Origin: Lapidilactobacillus luobeiensis | GTDB lineage: Bacteria > Bacillota > Bacilli > Lactobacillales > Lactobacillaceae | Assembly (NCBI RefSeq): GCF_024345205.1 | Contig: NZ_BROC01000001.1 | Span: 155,508-219,507, forward strand | Direction: 5' to 3' | DNA: 64,000 bases | Shown here: positions 44,866 through 54,125 of the stretch, piece by piece | Position numbering within the stretch: the stretch's first letter is position 1 | Layout: every line of letters starts with the position of its first letter | Notes under the pieces: model-generated | The model's database searches: none | What the model was told of the DNA's origin: nothing | The model's input: only the letters and a program-made list of their open reading frames with translations | Program-made: the position numbers and the translations under genes

Positions 44866-45879
44866 TCATTGCGCCAACAGATCGATCAATTGTTCTTGAC
44901 TGATCCCAGTAAAATACTGGTTGACGTCCAGTTTTGCCAACGCCGTGGTCAAATGGCCGCGATCATAAATGATCCCAGTTAAATTATCGGCCAGCTCATG
45001 AACATCTTTAGGTCCAAAGAAGTCCCCGAAGAACGTGATCGCCTTGATCCGACCATTCTCCACCAACATCCGTGCGTCGACCGTTCCGTAATCAAAATGT
45101 TTCCGTTTTTGAATACTGAATTGCGGGTTCTTGCCGTAGACCCAATTCCAGTTACGATAAGTTTCCTGTGCGATCAGATCGATCGCCGCTTGGTCTTCGG
45201 CAGTGATCTGATATTCCTTATCCGCGACTTCGGCCAGATCCTGAACACCAAAAATCTCTTTGATCAAACGATCGCGGAATTGTTCTGTGGTCAGATCCTG
45301 AAATTCTGGGCGTAAATAAGGTTTGATGTTCGTGACCCGTGAACGAATCGATTTGATGCCCTTAGAAGCGATCTTATCTGCCGGAACATTCAACGCTTTG
45401 GTCAAAACATCCAGATCAACATCAAAGGAGAGGGTGCCATGACTGAAGGTTTTGCCATTACGAGTATACATCGCATTACCGGAGAATTTCTTGCCGTCAA
45501 CGAGGATATCATTGCGACCACTAACTTCAACGGAACTGGCACCCATCTTCTGTAACGCGGTCACGATCGGTTGAACGAATGATTTGAAATCGCCAAACGC
45601 TTGATCCTTAGCATCGACCACAAAGCTGAAGCAAAGATTCCCAAGATCTTGATAAACAGCGCCGCCACCCGAAAGCCGGCGAGTTACCGTGATTCCATGT
45701 TGCTCAACGTAATCCTGATTGATCTCTTCAAAGGTGTTTTGATTGCGACCAACAATAATGCAGGGTTTTTCAATATAGAAAAGCAATAATGGTTCATCAA
45801 ACGATTTTTGATTCATTAAATATTGTTCTGTTGCCAAATTATCGCGAATATCGCGCTTCGGCATGACCACATAGTACAT
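44866..45879 (-). CDS. lplA: Lipoate-protein ligase A
   Basis: 337 aa. Activates lipoate with ATP and attaches it to E2 or GcvH proteins. RRLSGGGAVYQDLGNLCFSF, ILVDGKKFSGNAMY with catalytic Lys, and SHGTLSFDVDLDVL match the family; the C-terminal accessory domain is present (about 250-337). No lipoyl-enzyme gene is adjacent. Confidence 0.93.
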   Translation of the reverse strand: MYYVVMPKRDIRDNLATEQYLMNQKSFDEPLLLFYIEKPCIIVGRNQNTFEEINQDYVEQHGITVTRRLSGGGAVYQDLGNLCFSFVVDAKDQAFGDFKSFVQPIVTALQKMGASSVEVSGRNDILVDGKKFSGNAMYTRNGKTFSHGTLSFDVDLDVLTKALNVPADKIASKGIKSIRSRVTNIKPYLRPEFQDLTTEQFRDRLIKEIFGVQDLAEVADKEYQITAEDQAAIDLIAQETYRNWNWVYGKNPQFSIQKRKHFDYGTVDARMLVENGRIKAITFFGDFFGPKDVHELADNLTGIIYDRGHLTTALAKLDVNQYFTGISQEQLIDLLAQ

Positions 45880-45968
45880 GACGACCCCTCCAATGACAAA
45901 ATAAATTCTTGCACTTCAAGTCTAGCAAACTTTGCCGAGAAAAACGACTAAAAAGAATTGTAAACAAT

Positions 45969-46003
45969 CAAAAAAACATTGGCCCCAAGGTCAGGTCAAT
46001 GTT
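45969..46003 (-). terminator. Terminator of the minus-strand degV
   Basis: On the minus strand AACATTGACC pairs with GGCCAATGTT (one mismatch) before a T tract. Confidence 0.75.
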
Positions 46004-46050
46004 CGTTGCTTTCATATTTTGATTGAGCGCCGATTTGAGCAAATAGCTGG

Positions 46051-46929
46051 CTAAAATTTCTCCCAATCTTTGGCCCAGATCATCGACATCGCTTTCTCGC
46101 CGGTATGGACCCCAATAACTGGACCAATGATACTGGTATCAAAAGTCACTTGCGGGAATTGTTTAGAGAATTCCGTTAACCATTCTTGCTTGGCGATCGG
46201 ATCGTTGGCGTCAAAGATCGTACAACGGATCGGGTAATCGAGATCTTTGATCGCCGCAGCGAAATGATCCATGATCCATTGAACTGCCCGTTTGGTTTGT
46301 CGTTCTTTGGCGATCGCGGAGATCTCACCTTTGCCGGCGGCGTGGATATCCATGGACAAGATCGGTTTTATTTTTAGGAGACCAGCAACAAAACTTGAAG
46401 CGTTGCTAAGGCGCCCCGTTCGACGTAAGTGTGCCAGATCATCGACCATAAAATAAACGCCAGTGGTTTCACGAAGCTGAGCTAATGCGGTCATGATCTG
46501 TTCAGGATCCGCATCGGGCGCTTGGGCCATTTTCCCGGCTAGCTGAGCCGCAAAAGCTAACCCAGCACAGGTAATATGCGAATCAAAAGGATAGACCCGC
46601 AAGCGCTTCTCTTGAGCTGCATAGGCAGCAAGATTACTATAAAACGAACTGATCCCGCTGGAGATCACGGGCGCGATCAAGGCCTCATAACCTTCCGCGA
46701 CCAATTGGCCGACCAATTCTTGGACCGCGCCGATCGATGGTTGCGAAGTCGTTGGTAACACTGGATCTGTCCGCATGCGATCATAGAATGGCTCCTGACC
46801 GATATCGATCATATCCCGCAAAGTTTCATCGCCCCATAAAATCGGGATAGGCAAAACGTGGATTTGATAGCGCGCTACTTGCTCTGACGTCAAATAGGCG
46901 GTGCTATCTGTCATTACTGCAACTTTCAT
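46051..46929 (-). CDS. degV: DegV family fatty-acid-binding protein
   Basis: 292 aa. DegV/FakB proteins hold a fatty acid for phosphorylation by FakA. VMTDSTAYLT opens the first domain, TTSQPSIG supplies the conserved Ser of the head-group site, and GVHTGEKAM closes the ligand region. It is similar throughout to the second degV at 59987, so the two are paralogs that may prefer different acyl chains. The ribosome site is weak (AAAGGGG). Confidence 0.9.
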   Translation of the reverse strand: MKVAVMTDSTAYLTSEQVARYQIHVLPIPILWGDETLRDMIDIGQEPFYDRMRTDPVLPTTSQPSIGAVQELVGQLVAEGYEALIAPVISSGISSFYSNLAAYAAQEKRLRVYPFDSHITCAGLAFAAQLAGKMAQAPDADPEQIMTALAQLRETTGVYFMVDDLAHLRRTGRLSNASSFVAGLLKIKPILSMDIHAAGKGEISAIAKERQTKRAVQWIMDHFAAAIKDLDYPIRCTIFDANDPIAKQEWLTEFSKQFPQVTFDTSIIGPVIGVHTGEKAMSMIWAKDWEKF

Positions 46930-47279
46930 GTTGTGACCCCTTTTTAAGATATTGCCTAAATTCTATCATAATTCTAGTAAAGATTCACGGTTTCATCCTA
47001 ATCCTTGCCGATTTAAGCAAAACGACCAAGTAAAAAACAAGCATTTTGTTGATTGTGACTAGCCCCTTGAAGTTGACCATTTGACGATCCTGCAGGCCAC
47101 TTTCAGCAAGACTATCGAGGTCACTTTACGCCGTGCCAACGCTAATTGGTTTTTATCATTTGTTTTGAGGATATTTTTAGAAAAAAATCCTTAGGAAAAG
47201 AGCACGATTATTAGACTTACTTTAAACAAGCTGATATATTGAAATCATAGTTAAAATATATTGGTTAGGAGCAAATCAA
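46930..47279. other. Non-coding divergent region
   Basis: 350 bp with no supportable gene. It must hold promoters for the minus-strand degV and the plus-strand nitroreductase, but I could not pick convincing boxes. Confidence 0.5.
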
Positions 47280-47882
47280 ATGAATCAAGATTATTTAGCA
47301 TTATTGAAACAACGTCGTTCTATTTATGCGCTAGGCAAGGATATTTCTTTGTCCGACGAGCAAGTCATCGAATTAGCGGAGGCCGTGATCGCAGAATCAC
47401 CGACCGCCTTTAATAGTCAAACAACGCGGGCTGTTTTCCTATTCGGGGCTGAACATGATAAATTATGGGATTTGATCGCGACACGTTTACAACGAGAAGT
47501 CCCTGATCCAGAAGCTTTCAAGAAAACTCAAGCGAAGCTGGCGACATTCAAAGCCGGTCACGGGACCATCCTCTATTACACGGATATGGCCGTGGTGCAT
47601 GAACTGGAAAAGAACTTCCCACTTTATCGTGACAACTTCCTTGATTGGTCTGAGCAAGGGCAGGGGATCATGACGGTCGGTGTTTGGACCAGCCTGGCCA
47701 ATAACGGTATCGGCGCCAGCCTCCAACATTATAATCCATTGATCGATGAGGCAGTCGCAACTGCTTTTGATATTCCCCAAGACTGGCGTTTACGGGCACA
47801 AATGCCTTATGGCTCGATCGAAGCACCAGCGCCAAGCAAAGATTACTTGCCAGCTGATCAGCGTTTCCGTGTTTTTAAGTAA
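47280..47882 (+). CDS. Nitroreductase family protein (Frm2-like)
   Basis: 200 aa FMN-dependent oxidoreductase. RRSIYALG with FMN-binding arginines, SPTAFNSQTTR, and GIGASLQHYNP match the Frm2 (fatty acid repression mutant) branch of the superfamily. Likely reduces nitro or quinone-like compounds with NADPH; a link with fatty acids is known for yeast Frm2 only. TTAGGAGC precedes the ATG. A terminator follows. Confidence 0.88.
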   Translation: MNQDYLALLKQRRSIYALGKDISLSDEQVIELAEAVIAESPTAFNSQTTRAVFLFGAEHDKLWDLIATRLQREVPDPEAFKKTQAKLATFKAGHGTILYYTDMAVVHELEKNFPLYRDNFLDWSEQGQGIMTVGVWTSLANNGIGASLQHYNPLIDEAVATAFDIPQDWRLRAQMPYGSIEAPAPSKDYLPADQRFRVFK

Positions 47883-47924
47883 ATCTTTCCAATCATTCGG
47901 CACAACTATTTTAGCTCAGTCTTC

Positions 47925-47966
47925 AAAAAACGACCTGTTTGCCTTTAGCAACGTGGCCGTTTTTTA
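47925..47966 (+). terminator. Terminator after the nitroreductase gene
   Basis: AAAAAACGACC and GGCCGTTTTTT pair with one mismatch and end in a T tract. Confidence 0.75.
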
Positions 47967-48079
47967 ATGCGATCAGATCCATGGCTAATTTTGCAGCCCC
48001 AGTTATTGCAGCCCCCGTTATTAAGGAAAGCTTTAATAAATTTTAAAGACTGGCCGACCGGTTTGTTTTGAAATCACTG

Positions 48080-48475
48080 TCAACCATAAATGGCCTGACG
48101 TGCTAGTTGATGGGCGGTACGATTCTGCCGATCTGTGATCCGCTTGACTAAAAAAAGTTGACATTGATCGCTCAAGGCCAAGATCGCCCTGACTTCTGAC
48201 TGATAATGTTTCGCGTAACGCTTCGTGAGCGCTTGTTCGACCAGTTGACTATCTGTTTGTAAGACCACAGTTTGCGCTGCCAAAGTAGTCTGGCCTGCTA
48301 AATAAGTCAACCCAGCCAAGACTGCTTGAAATTCGCCATGGTGGTTATCTGTGAAGGCGATTTTTTGACCATAGCGAATAGGGCTACGCGCAAGTTGCTG
48401 GCCTTGAATGAAAAAGCCGATCCCCGTCAAACAACGCTCATTATCGACGGCCGAATCTGTCGTTAACCAGATCAT
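48080..48475 (-). CDS. RNase HI-like protein
   Basis: 131 aa from ATG 48475, four bases after GGGAGGA; the frame extends upstream but there is no site for a longer start. RNase H fold with Asp7 (LTTDSAV), Glu48 (HHGEFQAV) and Asp75 (LQTDSQ). The fourth acidic residue of the family lies in a position occupied here by His122 (NRTAHQLAR), so activity may be altered. Such proteins are annotated as reverse transcriptase-like or RNase HI in Firmicutes. Divergent from ebsA. Confidence 0.8.
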   Translation of the reverse strand: MIWLTTDSAVDNERCLTGIGFFIQGQQLARSPIRYGQKIAFTDNHHGEFQAVLAGLTYLAGQTTLAAQTVVLQTDSQLVEQALTKRYAKHYQSEVRAILALSDQCQLFLVKRITDRQNRTAHQLARQAIYG

Positions 48476-48578
48476 AAAATCCTCCCATTCGTTTCTCTTG
48501 CTCATAAAAATTGCCACGTTTTTGATAGTCCCATTGTACAACAGTCTGTGATAAGATAGACGTTGAGGTGCGCTATTC

Positions 48579-48989
48579 ATGAAAATAACGAAGAAATTCC
48601 ATTGCCAACCGCTAACTTTGAATCGACTCAATCTCTGGCTCTGGACCACGGCTCTACTTTTATTAGGGCTGGTTTTTCAACTGGAAATGAGTGGTTCAGT
48701 CAGCTGGGTCGCGGTTCTATTTTTTATCATTTATCTTGCTTTGACGATCTACCTATTAATGAGTTCTTATTTTCGGATCGACTTGGTCGCGCGCCGCTTG
48801 GACCTGCATTTTCCTTTTAGTCGCCAAGCTTTTGAGCTACCACTGAGCGCTTTTACAACGTTTGATTTCAGTAAACGAACGGTCAAGGCCCAAACCGCCA
48901 AAGGACAAGTTTACCATTTATTGCTGAGTCATAAAACCGTGCTCCAATTACAACAACTGGTCGCACAAGAAGGGCAGGCCTCATCATGA
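48579..48989 (+). CDS. ebsA: EbsA-like membrane protein
   Basis: 136 aa. Two membrane segments (about 19-34 and 40-62) and a cytoplasmic C-terminal half. Size, layout and position beside an RNase HI-like gene match EbsA-family proteins of enterococci and lactobacilli, which are sometimes called pore-forming without direct proof. GAGGTG precedes the ATG and an extended -10 (TGATAAGAT) lies at 48550-48557. It overlaps fhs by ATGA. Confidence 0.65.
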   Translation: MKITKKFHCQPLTLNRLNLWLWTTALLLLGLVFQLEMSGSVSWVAVLFFIIYLALTIYLLMSSYFRIDLVARRLDLHFPFSRQAFELPLSAFTTFDFSKRTVKAQTAKGQVYHLLLSHKTVLQLQQLVAQEGQASS

Positions 48990-50653
48990 AAACAGATATT
49001 GCCATTGCACAGGAAAATCAACCGGCCACGATTGAAACGATTGCCGCAAAACTTGAATTAGCAGCGGCCGAGATCGAGCCTTATGGTCATGATAAAGCTA
49101 AACTACCGGCACCGACCTTGGCTAAACTGCGTCAACGCCCCTTAGGCAAATTAGTTCTGGTCACGTCGATCAATCCCACGCCAGCCGGTGAAGGGAAGTC
49201 AACGGTCACGATCGGCTTAGCAGACGCGCTCAATCAGCGTGGACATCGCGCCGTGATCGCGTTACGTGAACCTTCATTAGGTCCGGTGATGGGCATGAAG
49301 GGCGGCGCGACCGGTGGCGGCTATGCTCAAGTCGTACCGATGGCGGATATCAATCTGCATTTTACCGGAGATATGCATGCGTTGACTGCGGCCAACAATA
49401 CACTGGCCGCATTGATCGACAATCATTTACATCAGGGGAATCGACTAGGTCTTGATCCCAAACGGATCCTCTGGCGGCGCGCCTTAGATATCAATGATCG
49501 GGCGCTGCGAGAAACGATCATCGGCCTAGGTCGTCCAGCCAATGGGCAAATGCGCAGTGATGGTTTTGATATCACCGTGGCCAGTGAGATGATGGCCATT
49601 TTATGTTTAGCACGAGATCTAACTGATCTGAAAGCGCGTTTAGCGCGGATCTTGATTGGCTATACCTATGAACGGCAACCAGTTTATGTCGCTGATCTTG
49701 GGGTGGCTGGCGCGTTGACAGTACTATTGAAAGATGCTTTGCAACCTAATCTGGTGCAGACTTTAGAACAGACCCCAGCAATCATTCATGGGGGGCCTTT
49801 TGCGAATATCGCTCACGGTTGTAACAGTATTTTGGCAACAGAAGCGGCTTTGCATACTGGCGAATTTGCGATCACGGAAGCTGGCTTCGGTGCCGATCTG
49901 GGCGCGGAAAAATTTCTTGATATCGTGACCCCACATTTACCTAAAGCGCCTGATGTGATCGTAGTGGTGGCGACTGTTCGCGCCCTTAAATACAATGGTG
50001 GTCAGAAATTGGCCACTCTAGATCAAGAAGACCTTGGCGCCTTGCGTCAAGGTTATGTCAATCTGCAACGTCATTTACACAATATGCGTCAATATCAGCT
50101 CCCTGTCGTTGCTAGTATCAACCAATTCGCTCAAGATACCCCAGCGGAGTTGGCTTTACTCCAAGAATTGATTGCTCAAGATCAGGTCTCGAGCGCATTG
50201 ACTACCGTCTTCGCCAATGGTGGCACTGGCGGCTTGGCATTGGCCGATCTAGTCCTTAATGCGGTCCAGCAACCGGCAGATTATCGCCGGCTCTATGATG
50301 ATCAAGCCGACTTACCGACAAAATTGACCACGATCGCGCAAAAAATCTATGGTGCTGGACAAGTCGAACTGAGCGCTACTGCGCAACGCCAATTGCGCCA
50401 GATCCGTAAATTTGGCTGGGAAAAGTTACCAGTCTGTATCGCCAAAACACAGTATTCTTTCTCAGATGTTCCCAAAGCATTAGGGGCACCCAGTGGCTTC
50501 ACCTTAACGATCCGCGAGTTGGTTCCTAAACTAGGCGCCGGTTTCATCGTGGCCCTAGCAGGAAATATTTTGACTATGCCCGGACTACCAGCTCATCCTG
50601 CTGCTGAACAGATCGATATCGACGGCGCTGGTCAAATCAGCGGTTTATTCTGA
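48986..50653 (+). CDS. fhs: Formate-tetrahydrofolate ligase
   Basis: 555 aa. Makes 10-formyl-THF from formate, THF and ATP for purine and fMet synthesis. [20 protein letters not shown] is the P-loop, [20 protein letters not shown] the substrate loop; length is normal. The start overlaps the ebsA stop, so the genes are translationally coupled although functionally unrelated. Confidence 0.95.
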   Translation: MKTDIAIAQENQPATIETIAAKLELAAAEIEPYGHDKAKLPAPTLAKLRQRPLGKLVLVTSINPTPAGEGKSTVTIGLADALNQRGHRAVIALREPSLGPVMGMKGGATGGGYAQVVPMADINLHFTGDMHALTAANNTLAALIDNHLHQGNRLGLDPKRILWRRALDINDRALRETIIGLGRPANGQMRSDGFDITVASEMMAILCLARDLTDLKARLARILIGYTYERQPVYVADLGVAGALTVLLKDALQPNLVQTLEQTPAIIHGGPFANIAHGCNSILATEAALHTGEFAITEAGFGADLGAEKFLDIVTPHLPKAPDVIVVVATVRALKYNGGQKLATLDQEDLGALRQGYVNLQRHLHNMRQYQLPVVASINQFAQDTPAELALLQELIAQDQVSSALTTVFANGGTGGLALADLVLNAVQQPADYRRLYDDQADLPTKLTTIAQKIYGAGQVELSATAQRQLRQIRKFGWEKLPVCIAKTQYSFSDVPKALGAPSGFTLTIRELVPKLGAGFIVALAGNILTMPGLPAHPAAEQIDIDGAGQISGLF

Positions 50654-50754
50654 TCAGCAGGCCTAGTAATGGATCCTGATTTATTTTATTGATCACTTAA
50701 CAACGTTTAAAAACGTTATTTCGAACAGTAACTTTCATTTAAAGGAGTAGATCC

Positions 50755-51246
50755 ATGCAGATTCTTATTCTTATTCTTGGTGGCTTGGTTCTTGGCGGCG
50801 ATCAATTGCTCAAGTACTGGATCAGTTCAAATCTTACTTTGGGGCAGACCCGGACTTTTATGCCAGGGTTGCTCTCATTGACTCATATCCGCAATACCGG
50901 AGCGGCTTGGAGTAGTTTTGAAGGACAGACTTGGTTCTTTTACATCATTACGATCATTGCGTTGGCTGTGATCCTACCACTTTTGGTGCGTGCTTTTCGG
51001 CGCCATGATAGTCTGGTTTATTTCAGTGGGTTGGTCTTAGTTCTAGCAGGAACGCTAGGGAATTTTATTGATCGCGCGCGCCAAGGCTATGTCGTTGACA
51101 TGTTTCAATTTGAATTCATCAACTTTCCGATTTTTAACATTGCCGATATGGCCTTGACCTTCGGCGTGATCCTAATTTTTATTTATGTCTTGTTTCTGGA
51201 AAAAGACGAAGACCCCACTGAGAACGTTCAAGGTCGCAAAAAATGA
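50755..51246 (+). CDS. lspA: Lipoprotein signal peptidase (signal peptidase II)
   Basis: 163 aa with four membrane segments. Conserved boxes are GGDQLLKYWI, IRNTGAAWSSF, GNFIDRARQGYVVDMF and FNIADMALTFG; the last two hold the catalytic aspartates. AAAGGAG precedes the ATG. The short leader has an AACGTTT/AAACGTT hairpin at about 50702-50717. Overlaps rluD by four bases. Confidence 0.94.
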   Translation: MQILILILGGLVLGGDQLLKYWISSNLTLGQTRTFMPGLLSLTHIRNTGAAWSSFEGQTWFFYIITIIALAVILPLLVRAFRRHDSLVYFSGLVLVLAGTLGNFIDRARQGYVVDMFQFEFINFPIFNIADMALTFGVILIFIYVLFLEKDEDPTENVQGRKK

Positions 51247-52181
51247 AAACACAACATTTTAAAATCACCACTGAAAGCGGCCGCCTAGACAGGGTCATGA
51301 CCCAGCTCGATCCAACGCTGAGTCGAAGTCAGATCCAGAGTGCGATCAAGGCCGAACGTTTATTGGTCAATGGTCAACCAACGCGGGCCAAGTATGCGGT
51401 CCACTCCGGCGATGAATTGACCCTGATTTTTGTGGAACCTCTGCCGATAACAGCTAAACCCCAAGCGATGCCGCTGGATATCATTTACGAAGATGACCAA
51501 GTTTTGGTCGTCAATAAGCCTCAAGGACTAGTTGTTCATCCCAGCCCCGGACATCCTGATGGCACCTTAGTTAACGGATTATTGGCCCACGGGCAGCTTT
51601 CCAGTATCAATGGACAGATCCGACCAGGTATTGTTCATCGCATTGATAAGGATACTTCTGGTCTCTTGATGGTAGCCAAAACCGATATAGCACATCAAAG
51701 TTTAGCCGCCCAACTCAAGGCCAAAACAAATTTACGCCGTTACTTGGCCTTGGTCCATGGGGTGATCAGCGCGGACACCGGCACCATTGATGCCCCGATC
51801 GCGCGTGACCCTAAGAATCGCCAGCGTCAGGCGGTCGTTGCTGGTGGTCGTCATGCTGTCACTCATTTCAAGGTCCTGGAACGGTTTGACCAATATACCT
51901 TGGTGGAGTGCCAATTGGAAACAGGTCGGACACATCAGATCCGGGTCCACTTTCGTTATATTGGCCACCCGTTGGCAGGTGATCCGCTCTATGGTCCCAA
52001 AAAGACTTTATCGGGGCACGGTCAATTTCTGCATGCGGCGACTTTGGGATTCAAGCACCCGACAACTGGTCAGTGGTTGACCTTTGAAGCGCCGCTGCCA
52101 GCGATTTTTACAGAAACGCTGACCAGGTTGCGACAGGAGCGCGACCGGCATACCAGTGAAACAACAGCAGACCAGCGCTGA
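51243..52181 (+). CDS. rluD: RluA-family 23S rRNA pseudouridine synthase (RluD-like)
   Basis: 312 aa. N-terminal S4 RNA-binding domain (about 12-75), then the synthase domain with GIVHRIDKDTSGLLMVAKT carrying the catalytic Asp, and GRTHQIRVHF near the end. The lspA-rluD pair in front of pyrR is common in Firmicutes. Confidence 0.92.
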   Translation: MKTQHFKITTESGRLDRVMTQLDPTLSRSQIQSAIKAERLLVNGQPTRAKYAVHSGDELTLIFVEPLPITAKPQAMPLDIIYEDDQVLVVNKPQGLVVHPSPGHPDGTLVNGLLAHGQLSSINGQIRPGIVHRIDKDTSGLLMVAKTDIAHQSLAAQLKAKTNLRRYLALVHGVISADTGTIDAPIARDPKNRQRQAVVAGGRHAVTHFKVLERFDQYTLVECQLETGRTHQIRVHFRYIGHPLAGDPLYGPKKTLSGHGQFLHAATLGFKHPTTGQWLTFEAPLPAIFTETLTRLRQERDRHTSETTADQR

Positions 52182-52267
52182 GGCTTGGTAACCTTTTTTT
52201 GATTTTTATCAATATTTTATCAATATAGAAGACTGGTCGATGAACCCAGGCTCAGGGCAGGCCTGAC

Positions 52268-52296
52268 TTGACTTTTTATAAATCTGTCCCTAAACT
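52268..52296 (+). promoter_or_regulatory. Promoter of pyrR-carAB, TTGACT-17-TAAACT
   Basis: TTGACT at 52268-52273 and TAAACT at 52291-52296 with a 17-bp spacer. Transcription should start near 52303. Confidence 0.75.
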
Positions 52297-52302
52297 TGAT
52301 TT

Positions 52303-52940
<638 letters not shown>

Positions 52941-53042
52941 GTCTTTGGCTTGAGTCAATGATGCTTGCAAAGATTGCGTAATGAGAATAAGGTAGTCGCT
53001 CCACCAGAAGTGCACTGCCAGACCGGAAATGAAGGCCAAATA

Positions 53043-54125
53043 ATGAAACGATTCTTAATTCTTGAAGATGGGACAGTTTTCCCGGGCCAGGCGATCGGCG
53101 CCGCGGTGAATACAACGGGAGAACTGGTTCTTTACACGGGCGCTACTGGTTACCAGGAGGCGATCACTAATAAAAGTTACACCGGCCAGATCATTGGCTT
53201 CACCTATCCCCAGCAAGGTGCGGTCGGGATCAATCGTGATGATTATGAAACGATCGAACCAACGATCAAGGGGGTCGTTCTTGGCGAATCCTATCAGCTG
53301 ACCAGCCACTGGCGCGCGCAGATGACGTTAGATCAGTTTTTGCGCTCAAAACGGATCCCTGGTTTACAGAATGTTGATACGCGTCGGCTTTATCGACACT
53401 TGGCCATTCATGGCAATATGAAGGCGAGTTTAATGGACACCCACGATGCTCACGCCCATGATCAGATCAAGGCGTTGGTCGTGGCCAATAATCAAGTTAG
53501 CCAAGTTTCGACCAAACAGGCTTATCCTAGCCCGAATATCGGGCGCAATGTTGTTGTCCTTGATCTCGGCTTAAAAAATACTGTGCTCCGAGAATTGTCG
53601 AAACGTCAATGTAATGTTACGGTCTTGCCTTTTGACACGGCCAGTGAAACGATCGAAACGATCGCACCAGATGGTATCTTGATCAGTGATGGTCCCGGCG
53701 ATCCTCAAGCTTTGACGAAAACGATCACCATGTTAAAAGAGATCCAAGGCCACTATCCGATTTTTGCGATCGGCTTAGGTTTTTCCATAATGGCGTTGGT
53801 CAATGACGTCAGCGTTGAGACTCGACAATTCGCGCGACATTCGATCAATCTAGTCGTCAAAGAGAAAATCACCCAGAATATTAGTTTTACCGCCCAGAAT
53901 GGGAATTACGGCCTGACCACGATCCCAGCGGATTCAAATCTCTTGACCACGCATCTTGCCGTCAATCATCAAGAGGTCTTGGGTTTTCGTCATCGTTTCC
54001 TGCCTGTTTTTGCAGTGAATTTTGATCCAGAAGCAGCCGCTGGTCCTACAGACGCGCAACATCTCTTTGATGATTTTCTTGATTTGATGAATGCGGATAT
54101 CGAACGTAAGCAGAGGGTATTCTAA
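53043..54125 (+). CDS. carA: Carbamoyl-phosphate synthase small subunit homolog, glutaminase triad lost
   Basis: 360 aa from ATG 53043, full length and collinear with CarA. N-terminal domain is normal (LEDGTVFPGQ, TGATGYQEA, SYTGQIIGFTYP). In the amidotransferase domain the canonical GxCLGHQ reads IGLGFS at 243-248: the nucleophile Cys is Gly244 and the His is Phe247. The canonical FHPE reads FDPE, so the catalytic His is Asp328; Glu330 remains. Glutamine hydrolysis should be impossible. No stop or frameshift is seen. It is 102 bp after pyrR and overlaps carB by one base. Confidence 0.9.
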   Translation: MKRFLILEDGTVFPGQAIGAAVNTTGELVLYTGATGYQEAITNKSYTGQIIGFTYPQQGAVGINRDDYETIEPTIKGVVLGESYQLTSHWRAQMTLDQFLRSKRIPGLQNVDTRRLYRHLAIHGNMKASLMDTHDAHAHDQIKALVVANNQVSQVSTKQAYPSPNIGRNVVVLDLGLKNTVLRELSKRQCNVTVLPFDTASETIETIAPDGILISDGPGDPQALTKTITMLKEIQGHYPIFAIGLGFSIMALVNDVSVETRQFARHSINLVVKEKITQNISFTAQNGNYGLTTIPADSNLLTTHLAVNHQEVLGFRHRFLPVFAVNFDPEAAAGPTDAQHLFDDFLDLMNADIERKQRVF

